Assembly (NCBI GenBank): GCA_024231905.1
Contig: JAAEQC010000218.1
Coordinates: 310,001-374,000 of the forward strand
Origin: a bacterium
Lineage (GTDB): Bacteria; Krumholzibacteriota; Krumholzibacteriia; LZORAL124-64-63
DNA length: 64,000 nucleotides
Direction: 5' to 3'
The notes below the pieces were generated by a model, which was given only the letters and a program-made list of their open reading frames with translations, had not been told where the DNA came from and did no database searches. Made by a program: the position numbers and the translations under genes. Every line of letters starts with the position of its first letter. Position 1 is the stretch's first letter. Below are positions 23,728 to 34,161 of the stretch, piece by piece.

Positions 23728-24593
23728 GGCTTCTCCTTCGGCGGGCGCTCCGGTTCCGTGACGGCCAGGGACGCCTGCGCCCCGTAGACCTCCCACACGA
23801 TATCCGCCGCTGGAAATACCGGGCCTTCGCTGCAGCAGGTGGCATTGCGCCAGGGGGAGACCGCCGGGTCCCGCACCGGCACGACGCAGCCCTTGCAGAC
23901 GCCGTAGCCGCAGCCCATGTGTTCCTCCAGGGAGAGCCAGCAGTCCCAGTCCTCACGGGCGGCCAGATCGGCGGCGGCCCGCAGCAGGGGCACCGGCCCG
24001 CAGGCCAGAACCGTTCCCGGTCCTTCGGCGTGGGCCAGGCGGTCGGCAGCCAGTTCCGTGACCAGGCCATGCCAGGCCGTGTGGTCCGCGGGAACACCTT
24101 CGGTCTCGTCCACGCTCACGGCCCAGTCCGACCCCAGCAAGTCCCAGGGCACGTCGTGCCCGTCGCGCCCACCGAAGCAGGCCACGTCACCGTCCCGGCC
24201 CCAGCGCGCGAGCCAGGCGGCCACCGGCGGCAAGCCCACGCCACCGCCTACCAGGAGGGCCGGCCGCACCACATCGGGTCCCGGGAAGGGCCGCCCCAGG
24301 GGGCCCAAGAAAGTCAGTTCGTCGCCGGGCTCCAACTCCGCCAGCACGGCCGTACCTCGGCCCACGACCCGGTAGAGGAAGGAGACCGTGTCGCCGTCCA
24401 CCGCCAGTATGGAGAAGGGCCGGCCGAAGACAAAGGCCCTGCCGCCGGATCGGTTCAGCATGGCGAACTGGCCGGGCAGGAAGTTGACGGGAACCTCCAG
24501 GCGGAGGTCGAGGCGGAGCAATCCCCGGGACACGGGTCCGTTGTCGAGGACGCTGCCGCGGCAACTGCGGGTGATGGTGGCTGGTTCGTTCAC
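23724..24593 (-). CDS. pyrK: Dihydroorotate dehydrogenase electron-transfer subunit
   Basis: A 289-residue flavoprotein of the ferredoxin-NADP reductase fold. It has the FAD motif FVFGRPFSILAVD (RPFS near residue 58), a GLPPV-containing NAD-binding stretch, and a C-terminal [2Fe-2S] cluster with cysteines in MGCGYGVCKGC and CCSEGPVF. It passes electrons from PyrD to NAD+. The GTG at 24593 has CGGAG 7 bases upstream; a longer frame reaches 24659 without homology. It is followed by pyrD in a GTGA overlap and preceded by a TPR lipoprotein gene that interrupts the pyrimidine cluster. Confidence 0.92.
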   Translation of the reverse strand: MNEPATITRSCRGSVLDNGPVSRGLLRLDLRLEVPVNFLPGQFAMLNRSGGRAFVFGRPFSILAVDGDTVSFLYRVVGRGTAVLAELEPGDELTFLGPLGRPFPGPDVVRPALLVGGGVGLPPVAAWLARWGRDGDVACFGGRDGHDVPWDLLGSDWAVSVDETEGVPADHTAWHGLVTELAADRLAHAEGPGTVLACGPVPLLRAAADLAAREDWDCWLSLEEHMGCGYGVCKGCVVPVRDPAVSPWRNATCCSEGPVFPAADIVWEVYGAQASLAVTEPERPPKEKP

Positions 24594-24636
24594 GAAGTGC
24601 TCCGGTAGGTGGCGGATCCCGGGATCAGGCACCGGC

Positions 24637-26652
24637 CTAAGGCGCCGGTCCGGGTGCACGGAGGTCGAAGACTTCCTTCTTCGGTGCTTCTTCCTCCTCT
24701 TCCTCTTCTTCCTCGTCGGGGACGGGCTCGACCGTCTCCTCGCCCGTCAGCGGGTCCACAGCGGATTCCTCGCCGGTTGCCGCCCGTTCGGGCGTGACGG
24801 GCGGACCGACTCCACCCCCGGCGTCCTCTTCCGGCGGCGGTACCGCACCCGCACCCGGCACTCCCGTGGACTCGGCCGCCGGTGGACGCTGGCTGCTGGT
24901 GTCGGCGGCGGCGGCGCGGGCGGCGGCGTCGGTTCGCCGCTGGATCCTCTGTTCGTGGCGAGCCGTTTCCGCTTCGGTGGGCGGAAATAGGAGATGATCG
25001 CGCCGCTGGCAATACACCATGCGCCGTCGGTACGCCCGGTCGCGACCGCTGATGCCGCCTCCCGTCCCCACGCCGGGTCCGCCCAGCCGGGTCAGGGCGA
25101 CGCGCTCGCTGTCGCTGAGGGCGGCGAAGTTGGCGGCCCGGTCCTCATCGCGCAACTCCAGCAGGTAGCCCAGCAGATTGCTCGAACCGCCCTGCCTCGC
25201 CTCGAAGGCCTGGGGTGAATCCGGGTAGAGGGAATCGAGCTCGGCCGCGAAAATGGCGGCCGAGTCGGGCAGGTCCAGGACGTCGCGGTAGGTCAGATAG
25301 GCGCCGTAGAGGGCGCGGGCCGCCACCGTGGGTTCCGCCGCCGTGTCGCGGGCGGCCAAGCGGTAATAGGCGGCCGCCTTGCGGGGCCGGCCGAAGCCGA
25401 AACGGAAGCCGTTGGCCAGCAGGAGCCGGCTCCGCGAGACCTCCTCCGGCGCGGCGTCGGTGAGCGAGCGCAGTGCCGCCAGGAAGACGTTCAGGTGTTC
25501 GCTCAGCCGCCGCACCTCGGCCTCGTCGTCGAGGTCCTTGGGACGGTTCAGGGCGGTCCGGTACGCTTTGCGGGACTCGAACCACTTGCTCGCGGCCAGG
25601 TACTGGTGGCCGAGGATCTCCTGGGCGCGGGCCTTCACCGCTGCGGACGGCTCCCACTCGTCCGGCATGTTCTCCAGCAAAGGCGTCGCCTCGTCGACCC
25701 GGTCCTGGGCGATGAAGTTCTCAGCTTCAACGAGATTGACGTCACCGCGCGACTTGTACACCTCGGCCTCGGTCTTCAAATCCTCCAGCAGCACGTCCAC
25801 GACCTCGAAATCGCCCATGCGCACGTGGACCCGGGCCTGGAGCAGGACGGCCCGGAAGCGCAGGTCGCGGCTCTCGGCGGTCTGGCTGATCTCCTGCAGG
25901 ACCGCCGCCGCGGACCGGTAGTCCTCCAGTTCCCAGTAGCTCTCGGCGAGCTTGATGCCGATGCGGTCCCGCTCCTTGATGGCCACGTCCTGGTCCAGGT
26001 ACTGGCGATAGGAGTCGGCGGCCTCCTGCCAGGACTCCAGGGAGTAGGCATTGTCGCCGGTCACCTTCAGGACCTCGGCCCGGTAATCGCTGTCGGGGAA
26101 ATTCCGCACCATCTGGTCCAGGTAGTCCTGGCTCCGGGGCACGGCGCCGATGAGCAGGTAGTTCAGACCCTGCAGGTAGAGGGCTTCCTCCAGGTACGGC
26201 GTGGCCGGGAAATTCTGGAACAGGAGGTCGAGCTTGCGGATGGACATGCGGTAGGACTCGAGCCGGTGCCAGGACTTGGCCTGCAGGAAGAGGGCGTCGT
26301 CGGTGAGGCTGTGGCCCGGATATTCCTCGAGGACCCGTTGGGCCTTTTCGATGGCGGTGTCGTAGTGGGCCTTCTGTGAGCCGGTGGGCGGTGGCGGGTC
26401 CTCGTTCTTCTTGAGGGCCTCGTTGCGGATGTGCTCGGCGTCGTCGAAAGCCTTCTTGGCGTTGTAGTAGATGTTGTACTTGGCACAGCCGCCGCAGGCC
26501 ACCAGGAGCAGAAGCACCGCCAGCAGGATGAGACGACTCGTCCCCCCTCGGCGACACCTGTTCGACCGACCGCCACTGGGCGGAAACGCACATCCGTCCG
26601 GGGCACACGAAGGTCGATGCTTCAAGTTGTTGTTTCGAAGCGACTTGAACAA
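24637..26652 (-). CDS. TPR-repeat lipoprotein, BamD/YfiO- or PorW-like N-terminus
   Basis: A 671-residue protein with a long hydrophobic segment (residues 40-52) ending in a lipobox LVAC, so Cys53 (or Cys56) is probably lipidated. Then comes KYNIYYNAKKAFDDAE and a string of tetratricopeptide units from residue 90 to about 470, the first like BamD (YPGHSLTDDALFLQAKSWHRL, in part). Residues 560-671 are low-complexity, rich in Pro, Ala and Glu, with a run of nine Glu. The start is uncertain: TTG at 26652 has GGAG 5 bases upstream, but a 39-residue leader before the hydrophobic segment is long. It sits between pyrC and pyrK in the same direction. It probably assembles outer-membrane proteins. Confidence 0.7.
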   Translation of the reverse strand: MFKSLRNNNLKHRPSCAPDGCAFPPSGGRSNRCRRGGTSRLILLAVLLLLVACGGCAKYNIYYNAKKAFDDAEHIRNEALKKNEDPPPPTGSQKAHYDTAIEKAQRVLEEYPGHSLTDDALFLQAKSWHRLESYRMSIRKLDLLFQNFPATPYLEEALYLQGLNYLLIGAVPRSQDYLDQMVRNFPDSDYRAEVLKVTGDNAYSLESWQEAADSYRQYLDQDVAIKERDRIGIKLAESYWELEDYRSAAAVLQEISQTAESRDLRFRAVLLQARVHVRMGDFEVVDVLLEDLKTEAEVYKSRGDVNLVEAENFIAQDRVDEATPLLENMPDEWEPSAAVKARAQEILGHQYLAASKWFESRKAYRTALNRPKDLDDEAEVRRLSEHLNVFLAALRSLTDAAPEEVSRSRLLLANGFRFGFGRPRKAAAYYRLAARDTAAEPTVAARALYGAYLTYRDVLDLPDSAAIFAAELDSLYPDSPQAFEARQGGSSNLLGYLLELRDEDRAANFAALSDSERVALTRLGGPGVGTGGGISGRDRAYRRRMVYCQRRDHLLFPPTEAETARHEQRIQRRTDAAARAAAADTSSQRPPAAESTGVPGAGAVPPPEEDAGGGVGPPVTPERAATGEESAVDPLTGEETVEPVPDEEEEEEEEEAPKKEVFDLRAPGPAP

Positions 26653-26732
26653 TTGGGCTCCAGTTGTTTGCGAGCCACATTCCTGTTGCCGACGCCGGTT
26701 GCTGCCGGCGTTCGCCCGGTGGACAGCAAATC

Positions 26733-28046
<1,314 letters not shown>

Positions 28047-28129
28047 GTGCGTTCCTCTCCCGGTCGCGGGGCCCGCAGGCTCCCGGTGGTGTCGTGTCGT
28101 TTCCGGTCCGGTCAGGCGGCCTTTCCGGT

Positions 28130-29083
28130 TCAGGCGGTGCTGCCCCCCAGCGCCCGTGGATCGCCCCCGGAAAGCAGGTAGATCAGGGCCATGCGCACAG
28201 CCACGCCGTTGGCCACCTGATCGAGAATGACCTGGCGGGGACCGTCGGCCACCTCGCTGGCGATCTCCACATCGCGATTCATGGGGCCCGGATGCATGAC
28301 GAAGGCCTCGGGCTTGAGCCCGTGCACCACATCCTCGGTGATACCGTACATGCGGTGGTACTCGCGGTTGGACGGGAAGCCCTTGCCCGCGCCCCGTTCC
28401 AGCTGGATCCGCAGCACGTTGAGCACGTCGGCGTCGGCCACGGCCGTGCGCAGGTCGTGCTCCACGCGCACCTTCTCCCCCAGCTTGGCCAAGGCCCCCG
28501 GCACCATGGTGGGCGGACCGCACAGGGTCACTTCGGCGCCCAGCTTGGTCAGGCCCCAGATGTTCGAGCGGGCCACGCGGCTGTGGGCGATGTCGCCGAT
28601 GATGGTGACCTTCCGGCCCCGCAGATCCCCCAGGCGCTGGCGCATGGTCATGATGTCCAGCAGGCCCTGGGTCGGGTGCTCGTGGCCGCCGTCGCCGGCG
28701 TTGATGACCGAACATTCCAGCACCTTGGCCAGGTAGCGGGCCGAGCCGGGCGAACCGTGGCGTACGATGAGCATATCGATCTTCATGGCCGCCAGGTTCT
28801 CGGCGGTGTCCCGCAGGGTCTCACCCTTCTTGAAGCTGCTGGTGGCGGCGCTGAAGTTGACGATGTCCGCCGACAGGCGTTTCTCCGCCAGCTCGAAGCT
28901 GATGCGGGTGCGCGTGCTGGGCTCGTGGAAGAAGTTCACCACGGTGCGGCCGCGCATGATGGGCACGCTGCGCACGGGACGGTCGAATACGGCGCGGAAC
29001 TGGGCCGCGATGTCCAGGACGCCCAGGATCTCCTCGGCCGGCATCTCCTCCAGACCCAGGACGTCCTTGTTCGCGAGGATCAT
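28130..29083 (-). CDS. pyrB: Aspartate carbamoyltransferase catalytic subunit
   Basis: A 317-residue enzyme joining carbamoyl phosphate and aspartate. It has the carbamoyl-phosphate motif [20 protein letters not shown] (FHEPSTRT near residue 51), [11 protein letters not shown] for the 80s loop, [25 protein letters not shown] and [10 protein letters not shown], all matching catalytic chains. No regulatory PyrI gene is in the window. The ATG at 29083 overlaps the pyrR stop (29080-29083) and has GGGAGG upstream, so PyrR and PyrB are coupled. Confidence 0.97.
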   Translation of the reverse strand: MILANKDVLGLEEMPAEEILGVLDIAAQFRAVFDRPVRSVPIMRGRTVVNFFHEPSTRTRISFELAEKRLSADIVNFSAATSSFKKGETLRDTAENLAAMKIDMLIVRHGSPGSARYLAKVLECSVINAGDGGHEHPTQGLLDIMTMRQRLGDLRGRKVTIIGDIAHSRVARSNIWGLTKLGAEVTLCGPPTMVPGALAKLGEKVRVEHDLRTAVADADVLNVLRIQLERGAGKGFPSNREYHRMYGITEDVVHGLKPEAFVMHPGPMNRDVEIASEVADGPRQVILDQVANGVAVRMALIYLLSGGDPRALGGSTA

Positions 29084-29628
29084 GCCGGGACCTCCCCGAC
29101 GACGACCTCCTCGGTCCCGTCGTACTCCTGCAGCTTCACCTTGATGATCTCGCGCTGGGACGTGGGGACGTTCTTGCCCACGAAGTCCGGACGGATGGGC
29201 AGCTCGCGGTGGCCCCGGTCCACCAGCACGGCCAGGCGGATGGCCTGGGGGCGGCCCCAGTCCATGATCACGTCCAGGGCCGCGCGCACGGTCCGTCCCG
29301 TGTAGAGCACGTCGTCCACCAGGATGATGATCTTCTCGTTCACGTCGAAGGGCATCTCCGTGGACGTCACCTGGGGCGTGGGGCCGAGCTTGGACAAGTC
29401 GTCCCGGTAGAAGGTGATGTCCAAGGAACCGCTCGGAATGTCGGTGCCCTCCACCTGCCGGATGGACTCGCCCAGCCGCTTGGCCAGGGGCACGCCGCGC
29501 CGCTGGATTCCCAGCAGCACGAGGTTGTCGGCGCCCTGGTTCGCCTCGATGACCTCGTGGGCCATGCGCTTGATGGCCCGCGCCATATCGCCGGCATTCA
29601 TGATGACGGCCTTCTCGTTGAACTCCAT
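29080..29628 (-). CDS. pyrR: Bifunctional pyr regulator / uracil phosphoribosyltransferase
   Basis: A 182-residue type I phosphoribosyltransferase. The PRPP loop is [18 protein letters not shown] near residues 97-114, and [15 protein letters not shown] and [21 protein letters not shown] are typical of PyrR. PyrR binds UMP and mRNA and causes premature termination of pyr transcripts; a promoter and terminator-like hairpin lie in the leader just upstream (29682-29784), which supports that role here. ATG 29628 has GAGGAG at proper distance; a longer frame to 29859 covers the leader and is not coding. Confidence 0.93.
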   Translation of the reverse strand: MEFNEKAVIMNAGDMARAIKRMAHEVIEANQGADNLVLLGIQRRGVPLAKRLGESIRQVEGTDIPSGSLDITFYRDDLSKLGPTPQVTSTEMPFDVNEKIIILVDDVLYTGRTVRAALDVIMDWGRPQAIRLAVLVDRGHRELPIRPDFVGKNVPTSQREIIKVKLQEYDGTEEVVVGEVPA

Positions 29629-29681
29629 GACGCTCCTCGGGTTGGTCCCGCGGCGGGCGCGGCGCGGTCCGTCGGCGGGCA

Positions 29682-29714
29682 GAAAAATAGGCATGGCGCC
29701 TGTGGGTCCATGCC
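29682..29714 (-). terminator. Terminator-like attenuator in the pyrR leader
   Basis: On the minus strand a 7-bp stem (29708-29714 with 29690-29696) is followed at once by TATTTTTCT. It lies 54 bases before the pyrR ATG and downstream of the promoter at 29756-29784, where PyrR-type attenuation would act. A 9-base direct repeat (29713-29721, 29723-29731) sits just before it. The antiterminator and PyrR-binding loop could not be drawn with confidence. Confidence 0.55.
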
Positions 29715-29755
29715 GGGGTTGTCCGGGGTTGCCTCCTGCCGTTGCGGTCCGACGC

Positions 29756-29784
29756 AATCTAGCAGGGGGCGGTGCGGCGGGCAA
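29756..29784 (-). promoter_or_regulatory. Promoter of pyrRBC
   Basis: Minus-strand TTGCCC (29784-29779) and TAGATT (29761-29756) are 17 bases apart. Initiation near 29749 gives a leader of about 120 bases that contains the attenuator hairpin. Confidence 0.5.
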
Positions 29785-29831
29785 GTGGAGACTCGGCCCG
29801 GGCGGCGATTCCCGGCCCGGCGCACCCGGCG

Positions 29832-31136
29832 TCAGCCCGGCAGATCGATGATCCGGCACCCGGCCGCCGCCAGGAAGGCCCGGTCGTGGGAAGCTACGAG
29901 CAGACCGGCGGTGTCGTCCAGCTCAGCCAGCAGATCCAGGACCGTGCGGCGGCCGGCCCGGTCCAGGGCGGCGGTGGGCTCGTCCAGGGCCAGCAAGGGG
30001 CGTCCGGAGCGGAGGACGAGGCCCAGGGCCAGACGCCTGCGCTGGCCCGTGCTCAAGGCGTGGGGATTGGCCGCGAGGCAGTCCGCCGGCAGGCCGAGCC
30101 GCGCCAGCAGCGCCGCCGGGTCCGTGGCCGCCAGGGTCGGATCCACGGCGATCTCCTGCCGCACCGTCGGCGCCGTGAACATGTACTCGGGGAACTGGGG
30201 CGCCAGGGCGGCCCGGCCGTGTTCCAGGTCCCGTGCCGATCTCTGGTAGAGCCGTTCGTCGCCCAGGTGGACCGTGCCCGTTCGCGGGCGCAATAGGCCC
30301 ACGCAGGCCGCCAGGAGGGTGCTCTTGCCGCAGCCGTTGGGGCCGGTCAGTCCCACGCGCTCACCGGCCCGAACCCGCAGGTCCGGGGGGGCGCAGCTGG
30401 GACCGTCCCGCCCATCGCCGAACGAGAGTCCCGACGTGGCCAGGACCGTGGCCGTCGACGATGGTTCAGGTCGCGGACCTGCGGGTGGCGGCGCGGTCGG
30501 CAGCAGGGCATCGACCAGGGGATCGCGGAGCAACTCCGCCGGTGGGCCCAGGCGTACGATCCGGCCGGCGTCGATGACGGCCAGTTCGTGGGCCCGGAGT
30601 GCCTCGGCCCGGTCGCAGGTGGCCGTCACCAGGGCCCGATTCCCGACCCGGAGCCATCCCTCCAGGCGGTCGAGCATCCAGGCCGCCTGAGCCGGATCCT
30701 GCAGGGCGGTGGGCTCGTCGCAGAGCAGCAGTTCCGGTTCCTGGCCCAGGGCCGCGGCCAGGGCCAACCGTTGCTTCTGGCCGGCCGAGAGCACCCGTGG
30801 ATCCCGGTCGCCCAGACCGGCGAGACCGGCGGCGGCCAGTTCCGCGTCCCCCGGGGACACTGGGTGGCCGAGAGCCAGTTCCTCGACCACGGTGCCGGTC
30901 ACGAGTTGTTCGTCGGGATCCTGGGCCACCAGGGCCACCCGGTCTGCCACCGGGGACTCGTCACCGGCCAGGTATTTCAGGAGGGAGGACTTGCCGCTGC
31001 CGTTGCCCCCTGCCACGGCCAGCCAGCACCCGGCCGGCACGTCCAGATCCACATCCCGCAGGAGCACGCGCTCACCCCCGGGGTCTCGGCGCACCAGAGA
31101 CCAGCCGCGCAACCGCAGGAGCGGTTCATTCGGCAT
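29832..31136 (-). CDS. Fused two-domain ECF-type ABC transporter ATPase
   Basis: A 434-residue protein holding two ATP-binding cassettes. Domain 1: Walker [11 protein letters not shown]-loop region [21 protein letters not shown] (in part), signature [12 protein letters not shown], Walker B LLLCDEPT. Domain 2: GPNGCGKST, signature [24 protein letters not shown]. The Q-loop sequence is like EcfA/CbiO ATPases that power vitamin or metal-ion uptake. In domain 1 the [11 protein letters not shown] segment is less standard. No transmembrane T or S component lies nearby, so the partners are elsewhere. I chose ATG 31136, which overlaps the end of the LysM/TPR gene by 11 bases; the Shine-Dalgarno is GGAG at about 8 bases. 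Confidence 0.85.
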   Translation of the reverse strand: MPNEPLLRLRGWSLVRRDPGGERVLLRDVDLDVPAGCWLAVAGGNGSGKSSLLKYLAGDESPVADRVALVAQDPDEQLVTGTVVEELALGHPVSPGDAELAAAGLAGLGDRDPRVLSAGQKQRLALAAALGQEPELLLCDEPTALQDPAQAAWMLDRLEGWLRVGNRALVTATCDRAEALRAHELAVIDAGRIVRLGPPAELLRDPLVDALLPTAPPPAGPRPEPSSTATVLATSGLSFGDGRDGPSCAPPDLRVRAGERVGLTGPNGCGKSTLLAACVGLLRPRTGTVHLGDERLYQRSARDLEHGRAALAPQFPEYMFTAPTVRQEIAVDPTLAATDPAALLARLGLPADCLAANPHALSTGQRRRLALGLVLRSGRPLLALDEPTAALDRAGRRTVLDLLAELDDTAGLLVASHDRAFLAAAGCRIIDLPG

Positions 31137-31893
31137 CTTCGAGCGCCTGCAGCCGGCGCCGGGCCTGGGCGGCCCAACTCGAATCGGCATCCATCTCCAG
31201 GTAGGCGCGCCAGGCCGTCACGGCCGCGGCGGTCCGGCCCGCTTCCTCCAGGGCCCGCGCCCGGGCGAAGGCTGCGCGACGGTGGGCGGAGTCGACAGCC
31301 AGGGTGGCGTCGAAAGCGACGACCGCCTCGTCGAAGCGTGTGGCCAGGAAGAGGGCGTGCCCCTGGGCGAAACGGATATCCTTGGCCCGCGGACGCTGGC
31401 GCACCAGTTCCTCGAAGAGAGGCAGGGCCTCCTCCACGCGCCCCCGCTCCACGAGCACCAGGGCCAGGTTGTAGCGGGCGGCCACCAGGTCACCGGCCGT
31501 GTCCAGGGCCAGGCGGAACTGCTGCTCCGCCTCGGCCAGACGTTCCTGCCCCATGAGCCGGACGCCCCGATTGTAGGCTTCCAGGGCGGCCGCACGCCGG
31601 CGCGCCTGTTCCCACTCGTTCTCGCCGAAGTGCAGGCGCAGGACCGAGCCCGGCTGCACGAGATCAGGGTCCGGCAGGTCGTTGTCCCGGGCCACCCGGA
31701 CCGCCTGGGCCGGATCCCCGTAGTAATTGTCGGCGATGAGGGCCAGGGTCTCCCCGGTCACCACCTGGTGTTCGATGATGCGGTCCTCGCCGGCAGCCGG
31801 CGCCGGATCCGTCGCCGTGCCTTCGACCACCTTCTTGGCGCAACCGCCCCCCAGCAGCAGGCCCACCAGAACCAGGCAACTCCAACGTCTCAC
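31126..31893 (-). CDS. LysM and TPR domain lipoprotein
   Basis: A 255-residue lipoprotein: signal segment with lipobox LGGGC at residues 13-17, a LysM domain (residues 40-88, HQVVTGETLALIADNYYGDP and QPGSVLRLHF), then three to four TPR units to the end. LysM binds peptidoglycan and TPRs bind proteins, so it probably tethers a complex to the cell wall from the periplasm. The GTG at 31893 has GGAGG 7 bases upstream and overlaps the stop of the dus gene (GTGA). Its end overlaps the ABC ATPase start by 11 bases. Neighbours give no shared pathway. Confidence 0.8.
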   Translation of the reverse strand: MRRWSCLVLVGLLLGGGCAKKVVEGTATDPAPAAGEDRIIEHQVVTGETLALIADNYYGDPAQAVRVARDNDLPDPDLVQPGSVLRLHFGENEWEQARRRAAALEAYNRGVRLMGQERLAEAEQQFRLALDTAGDLVAARYNLALVLVERGRVEEALPLFEELVRQRPRAKDIRFAQGHALFLATRFDEAVVAFDATLAVDSAHRRAAFARARALEEAGRTAAAVTAWRAYLEMDADSSWAAQARRRLQALEDAE

Positions 31894-32915
31894 GTCGCCA
31901 CCTCCTCGCCGGGTTCGGCGCTCGTCGGCAGGCCGTCCCGCCGGGTCTCCTCCAGGATCGCGATCATCGACTCGCTGTCGTCGGTTGCAAAGACGCGCTT
32001 GCGTAGCAGGGCCGAACCGGGACGGCCCCGGAAGGTCTTGGCGATGTGCTTGCGCACGGTGAAATGCCCGACCTTCTCGCCCCGGGCCGCCACTTCGGCC
32101 CGGATATGGTCCACGGTCACGTCGCACATCTCCTCCAGGCCCGGGCGGACCGGTTCGCGGCCCTCGTCCACCGCCTTCATCTCGGCGAAGATCCAGGGGT
32201 TGCCGATGGCGCCGCGTCCGATCATCACGCCGTGGCAGCGGGTGTGCTCCACCAGTCGCCGGTAGGATGCCCCGTCGACCACGTCGCCGTTGCCGATGAC
32301 CGGGATGTCGACCGTCTCCACCAGATCGGCGATGCGGTCCCAGTCGGCTTCGCCGGTGAACTTCTGGGCCCGGGTGCGGCCGTGCATGGTCACCCAGGAG
32401 ACGCCCAGGTCCTGGAGCATGAGGCCCACCTCCCGATAGTTCACCGACTCCTCGTCCCAGCCCGTCCGGATCTTGGCGGTCACCGGGACCGTACTCGCCG
32501 CCACGACCTCGCGCACGATGGATTCCAGCAGGGGCAAGTCCGCCAACAAGGCGCTGCCGCCGCACTTCTTGACCACCTTCTTGGCCGGACAGCCGAAGTT
32601 GATGTCCAGCACGTCCAGGCGGTGGTTCATGAGCAACCGCGCGGCCTCGGCCATCTGCTCCGGATCATTGCCGAAGATCTGCACGCCGACCAGGTCTTCC
32701 TCCCCGTCCGTGTCCACCAGGGCCCAGGTGCGCTCCCCACCGTAGGTCAGGCCCGCGGCCGAGACGAATTCACAGAAGCCCATGTCCGCGCCGAAGGGCC
32801 GGCAAACCCGGCGGAAAGGCCGGTCGGTGACCCCGGCCATGGGCGACAGGAAACGGCGCGTGGTAGCAAGCCACGGCAGACGCGGATCCAGGCGGACGGG
32901 TTTGCGGGGCAGCAA
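31890..32915 (-). CDS. dus: tRNA-dihydrouridine synthase
   Basis: A 341-residue FMN TIM-barrel enzyme that reduces uridine to dihydrouridine in the tRNA D-loop. It has LSPMAGVTDRPFRRVC near the start, LDINFGCPAKKVVKKCGGSALL with the catalytic cysteine in FGCP, KIRTGWDEESVN, TMHGRTRAQKFTG and VIGNGDV, plus GVMIGRGAIGNPWIF. The pattern fits DusB-type. The start is TTG at 32915 with GGAGG 7 bases upstream; no better start is available. It heads a coupled dus-LysM/TPR-ATPase run. Confidence 0.92.
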   Translation of the reverse strand: MLPRKPVRLDPRLPWLATTRRFLSPMAGVTDRPFRRVCRPFGADMGFCEFVSAAGLTYGGERTWALVDTDGEEDLVGVQIFGNDPEQMAEAARLLMNHRLDVLDINFGCPAKKVVKKCGGSALLADLPLLESIVREVVAASTVPVTAKIRTGWDEESVNYREVGLMLQDLGVSWVTMHGRTRAQKFTGEADWDRIADLVETVDIPVIGNGDVVDGASYRRLVEHTRCHGVMIGRGAIGNPWIFAEMKAVDEGREPVRPGLEEMCDVTVDHIRAEVAARGEKVGHFTVRKHIAKTFRGRPGSALLRKRVFATDDSESMIAILEETRRDGLPTSAEPGEEVAT

Positions 32916-33054
32916 GGCGGACCTCCGGTGCAGGGACAGGCTGCAAGGTTAATTCACGTGGGGGCTCCTGGCAACGCGTCGCCCCGGCGGCGGTTCCCGC
33001 ACTGGCGTCCGGATCACCCGCGCCCTATGATCCGCGGCGAACCCCTACCGGACG

Positions 33055-34161
33055 GTGCGCACCTTGCCGCAGCCCTACCACCTCTGTTTCGTGAACTCCC
33101 TCCGGACATGGGGCGGCGCCGAGGTGTGGCTGCTCGACACCGCTCGCGAGTTGCTCTCCCGTGGCCTGCAAGTCAGCGTGGTCGCTCAGCCGGACAGTGA
33201 ACTACTGACGCGGGTCCGCGCCGCCGGGGTGCCGGTGGCGGCGATCCCCATCCGCTTCGATACCGCGCCCTGGACCTTCTGGCAGCTGTGGCGGCACCTG
33301 GCCCGCGCAGGCGTCACGGCGGTAATCACCAACCGCACCAAGGACCTGAAGGCCGCCGGTCCCGCCGCCCGGGCCGCCGGCGTGGGCACGATCCTGTCCC
33401 TCCGGGAAAGCGACTTCCCCCTCAAGGACAAGCTCTACTACCGCTGGTACTTCAACCGCATGGCCACGGGACTCGTGGTGGCCTCGGAGGCCACGCGCCG
33501 CACCCTCCAGGAGAGCGCACCCTGGCTCGATCCGGACCGCATCCACTTGCTGCCCAAGGGCATCGATGCCGAGCGCTTCCACCCGGCCGACGCACCGCCC
33601 AACCAACCGACCGTGGGATTCGTCGGACAACTCATCGATCGCAAGGGACTGCCGGAAATCATGGCGGCCTGGACCCATGTGGACGCCGCCGACCGGCCCG
33701 ACCGGCCCCGATTGCACCTGGCCGGCACCGGTCCCCTGGCCGCCGACGTCGAACGCTGGCGCGGGACCCTGCAGCACCCGGAGAACGTGGCCGTCGCCGG
33801 CTTCGTGGAAGATCCGGCCGCCTTCCTGCGGGACCTGAGTGTCCTGCTCATGCCCAGCCACGCCGAAGGCTTCGGCCTGGCCGCCGCCGAGGGCTCGGCC
33901 TGCGGCCTGCCGGTCATCGCCGCCCGGGCCAGCAGCCTGCCGGAGATCGTGATCGACGGGGAAACCGGTCTGTTGGTACCGCCGGGGGACGCTCCCGCTC
34001 TGGCCGCCGCCATCAACAGTCTTCTGGACGACCCGGGCCTGGCCCGCACCCTGGGCGCCGCCGGCCGCCGGCGCATCCAGGCGTGCTTCCGACCCGAAGA
34101 CACCCTGCAACGTTTCCTTCAGCTGGCCGGCTACCAGGCCGGGAAAGGACCCGCACCATGA
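33055..34161 (+). CDS. Glycosyltransferase family 4
   Basis: A 368-residue GT-B enzyme. The N-terminal domain has the WGGAEVWLLDTARELLSRGLQV glycine-rich acceptor loop (in part), and the C-terminal domain has VGFVGQLIDRKGLPEIM, HLAGTGPLA, and the sugar-nucleotide site MPSHAEGFGLAAAEGSACGLPVIA with the EX7E pattern (Glu288 and Glu296 region). It would add a sugar to a lipid-linked or surface acceptor. The GTG at 33055 was chosen by homology; TTG at 33064 is possible. The preceding gap contains TATGAT at 33026-33031 as a -10-like element. The stop overlaps the amidase start (ATGA). Confidence 0.85.
   Translation: MRTLPQPYHLCFVNSLRTWGGAEVWLLDTARELLSRGLQVSVVAQPDSELLTRVRAAGVPVAAIPIRFDTAPWTFWQLWRHLARAGVTAVITNRTKDLKAAGPAARAAGVGTILSLRESDFPLKDKLYYRWYFNRMATGLVVASEATRRTLQESAPWLDPDRIHLLPKGIDAERFHPADAPPNQPTVGFVGQLIDRKGLPEIMAAWTHVDAADRPDRPRLHLAGTGPLAADVERWRGTLQHPENVAVAGFVEDPAAFLRDLSVLLMPSHAEGFGLAAAEGSACGLPVIAARASSLPEIVIDGETGLLVPPGDAPALAAAINSLLDDPGLARTLGAAGRRRIQACFRPEDTLQRFLQLAGYQAGKGPAP

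Noticed and set aside
29598-29825. Possible leader peptide in the pyrR leader (begins [10 protein letters not shown])
   Set aside because: No Shine-Dalgarno near its start, and it overlaps the terminator hairpin; coding signal absent.
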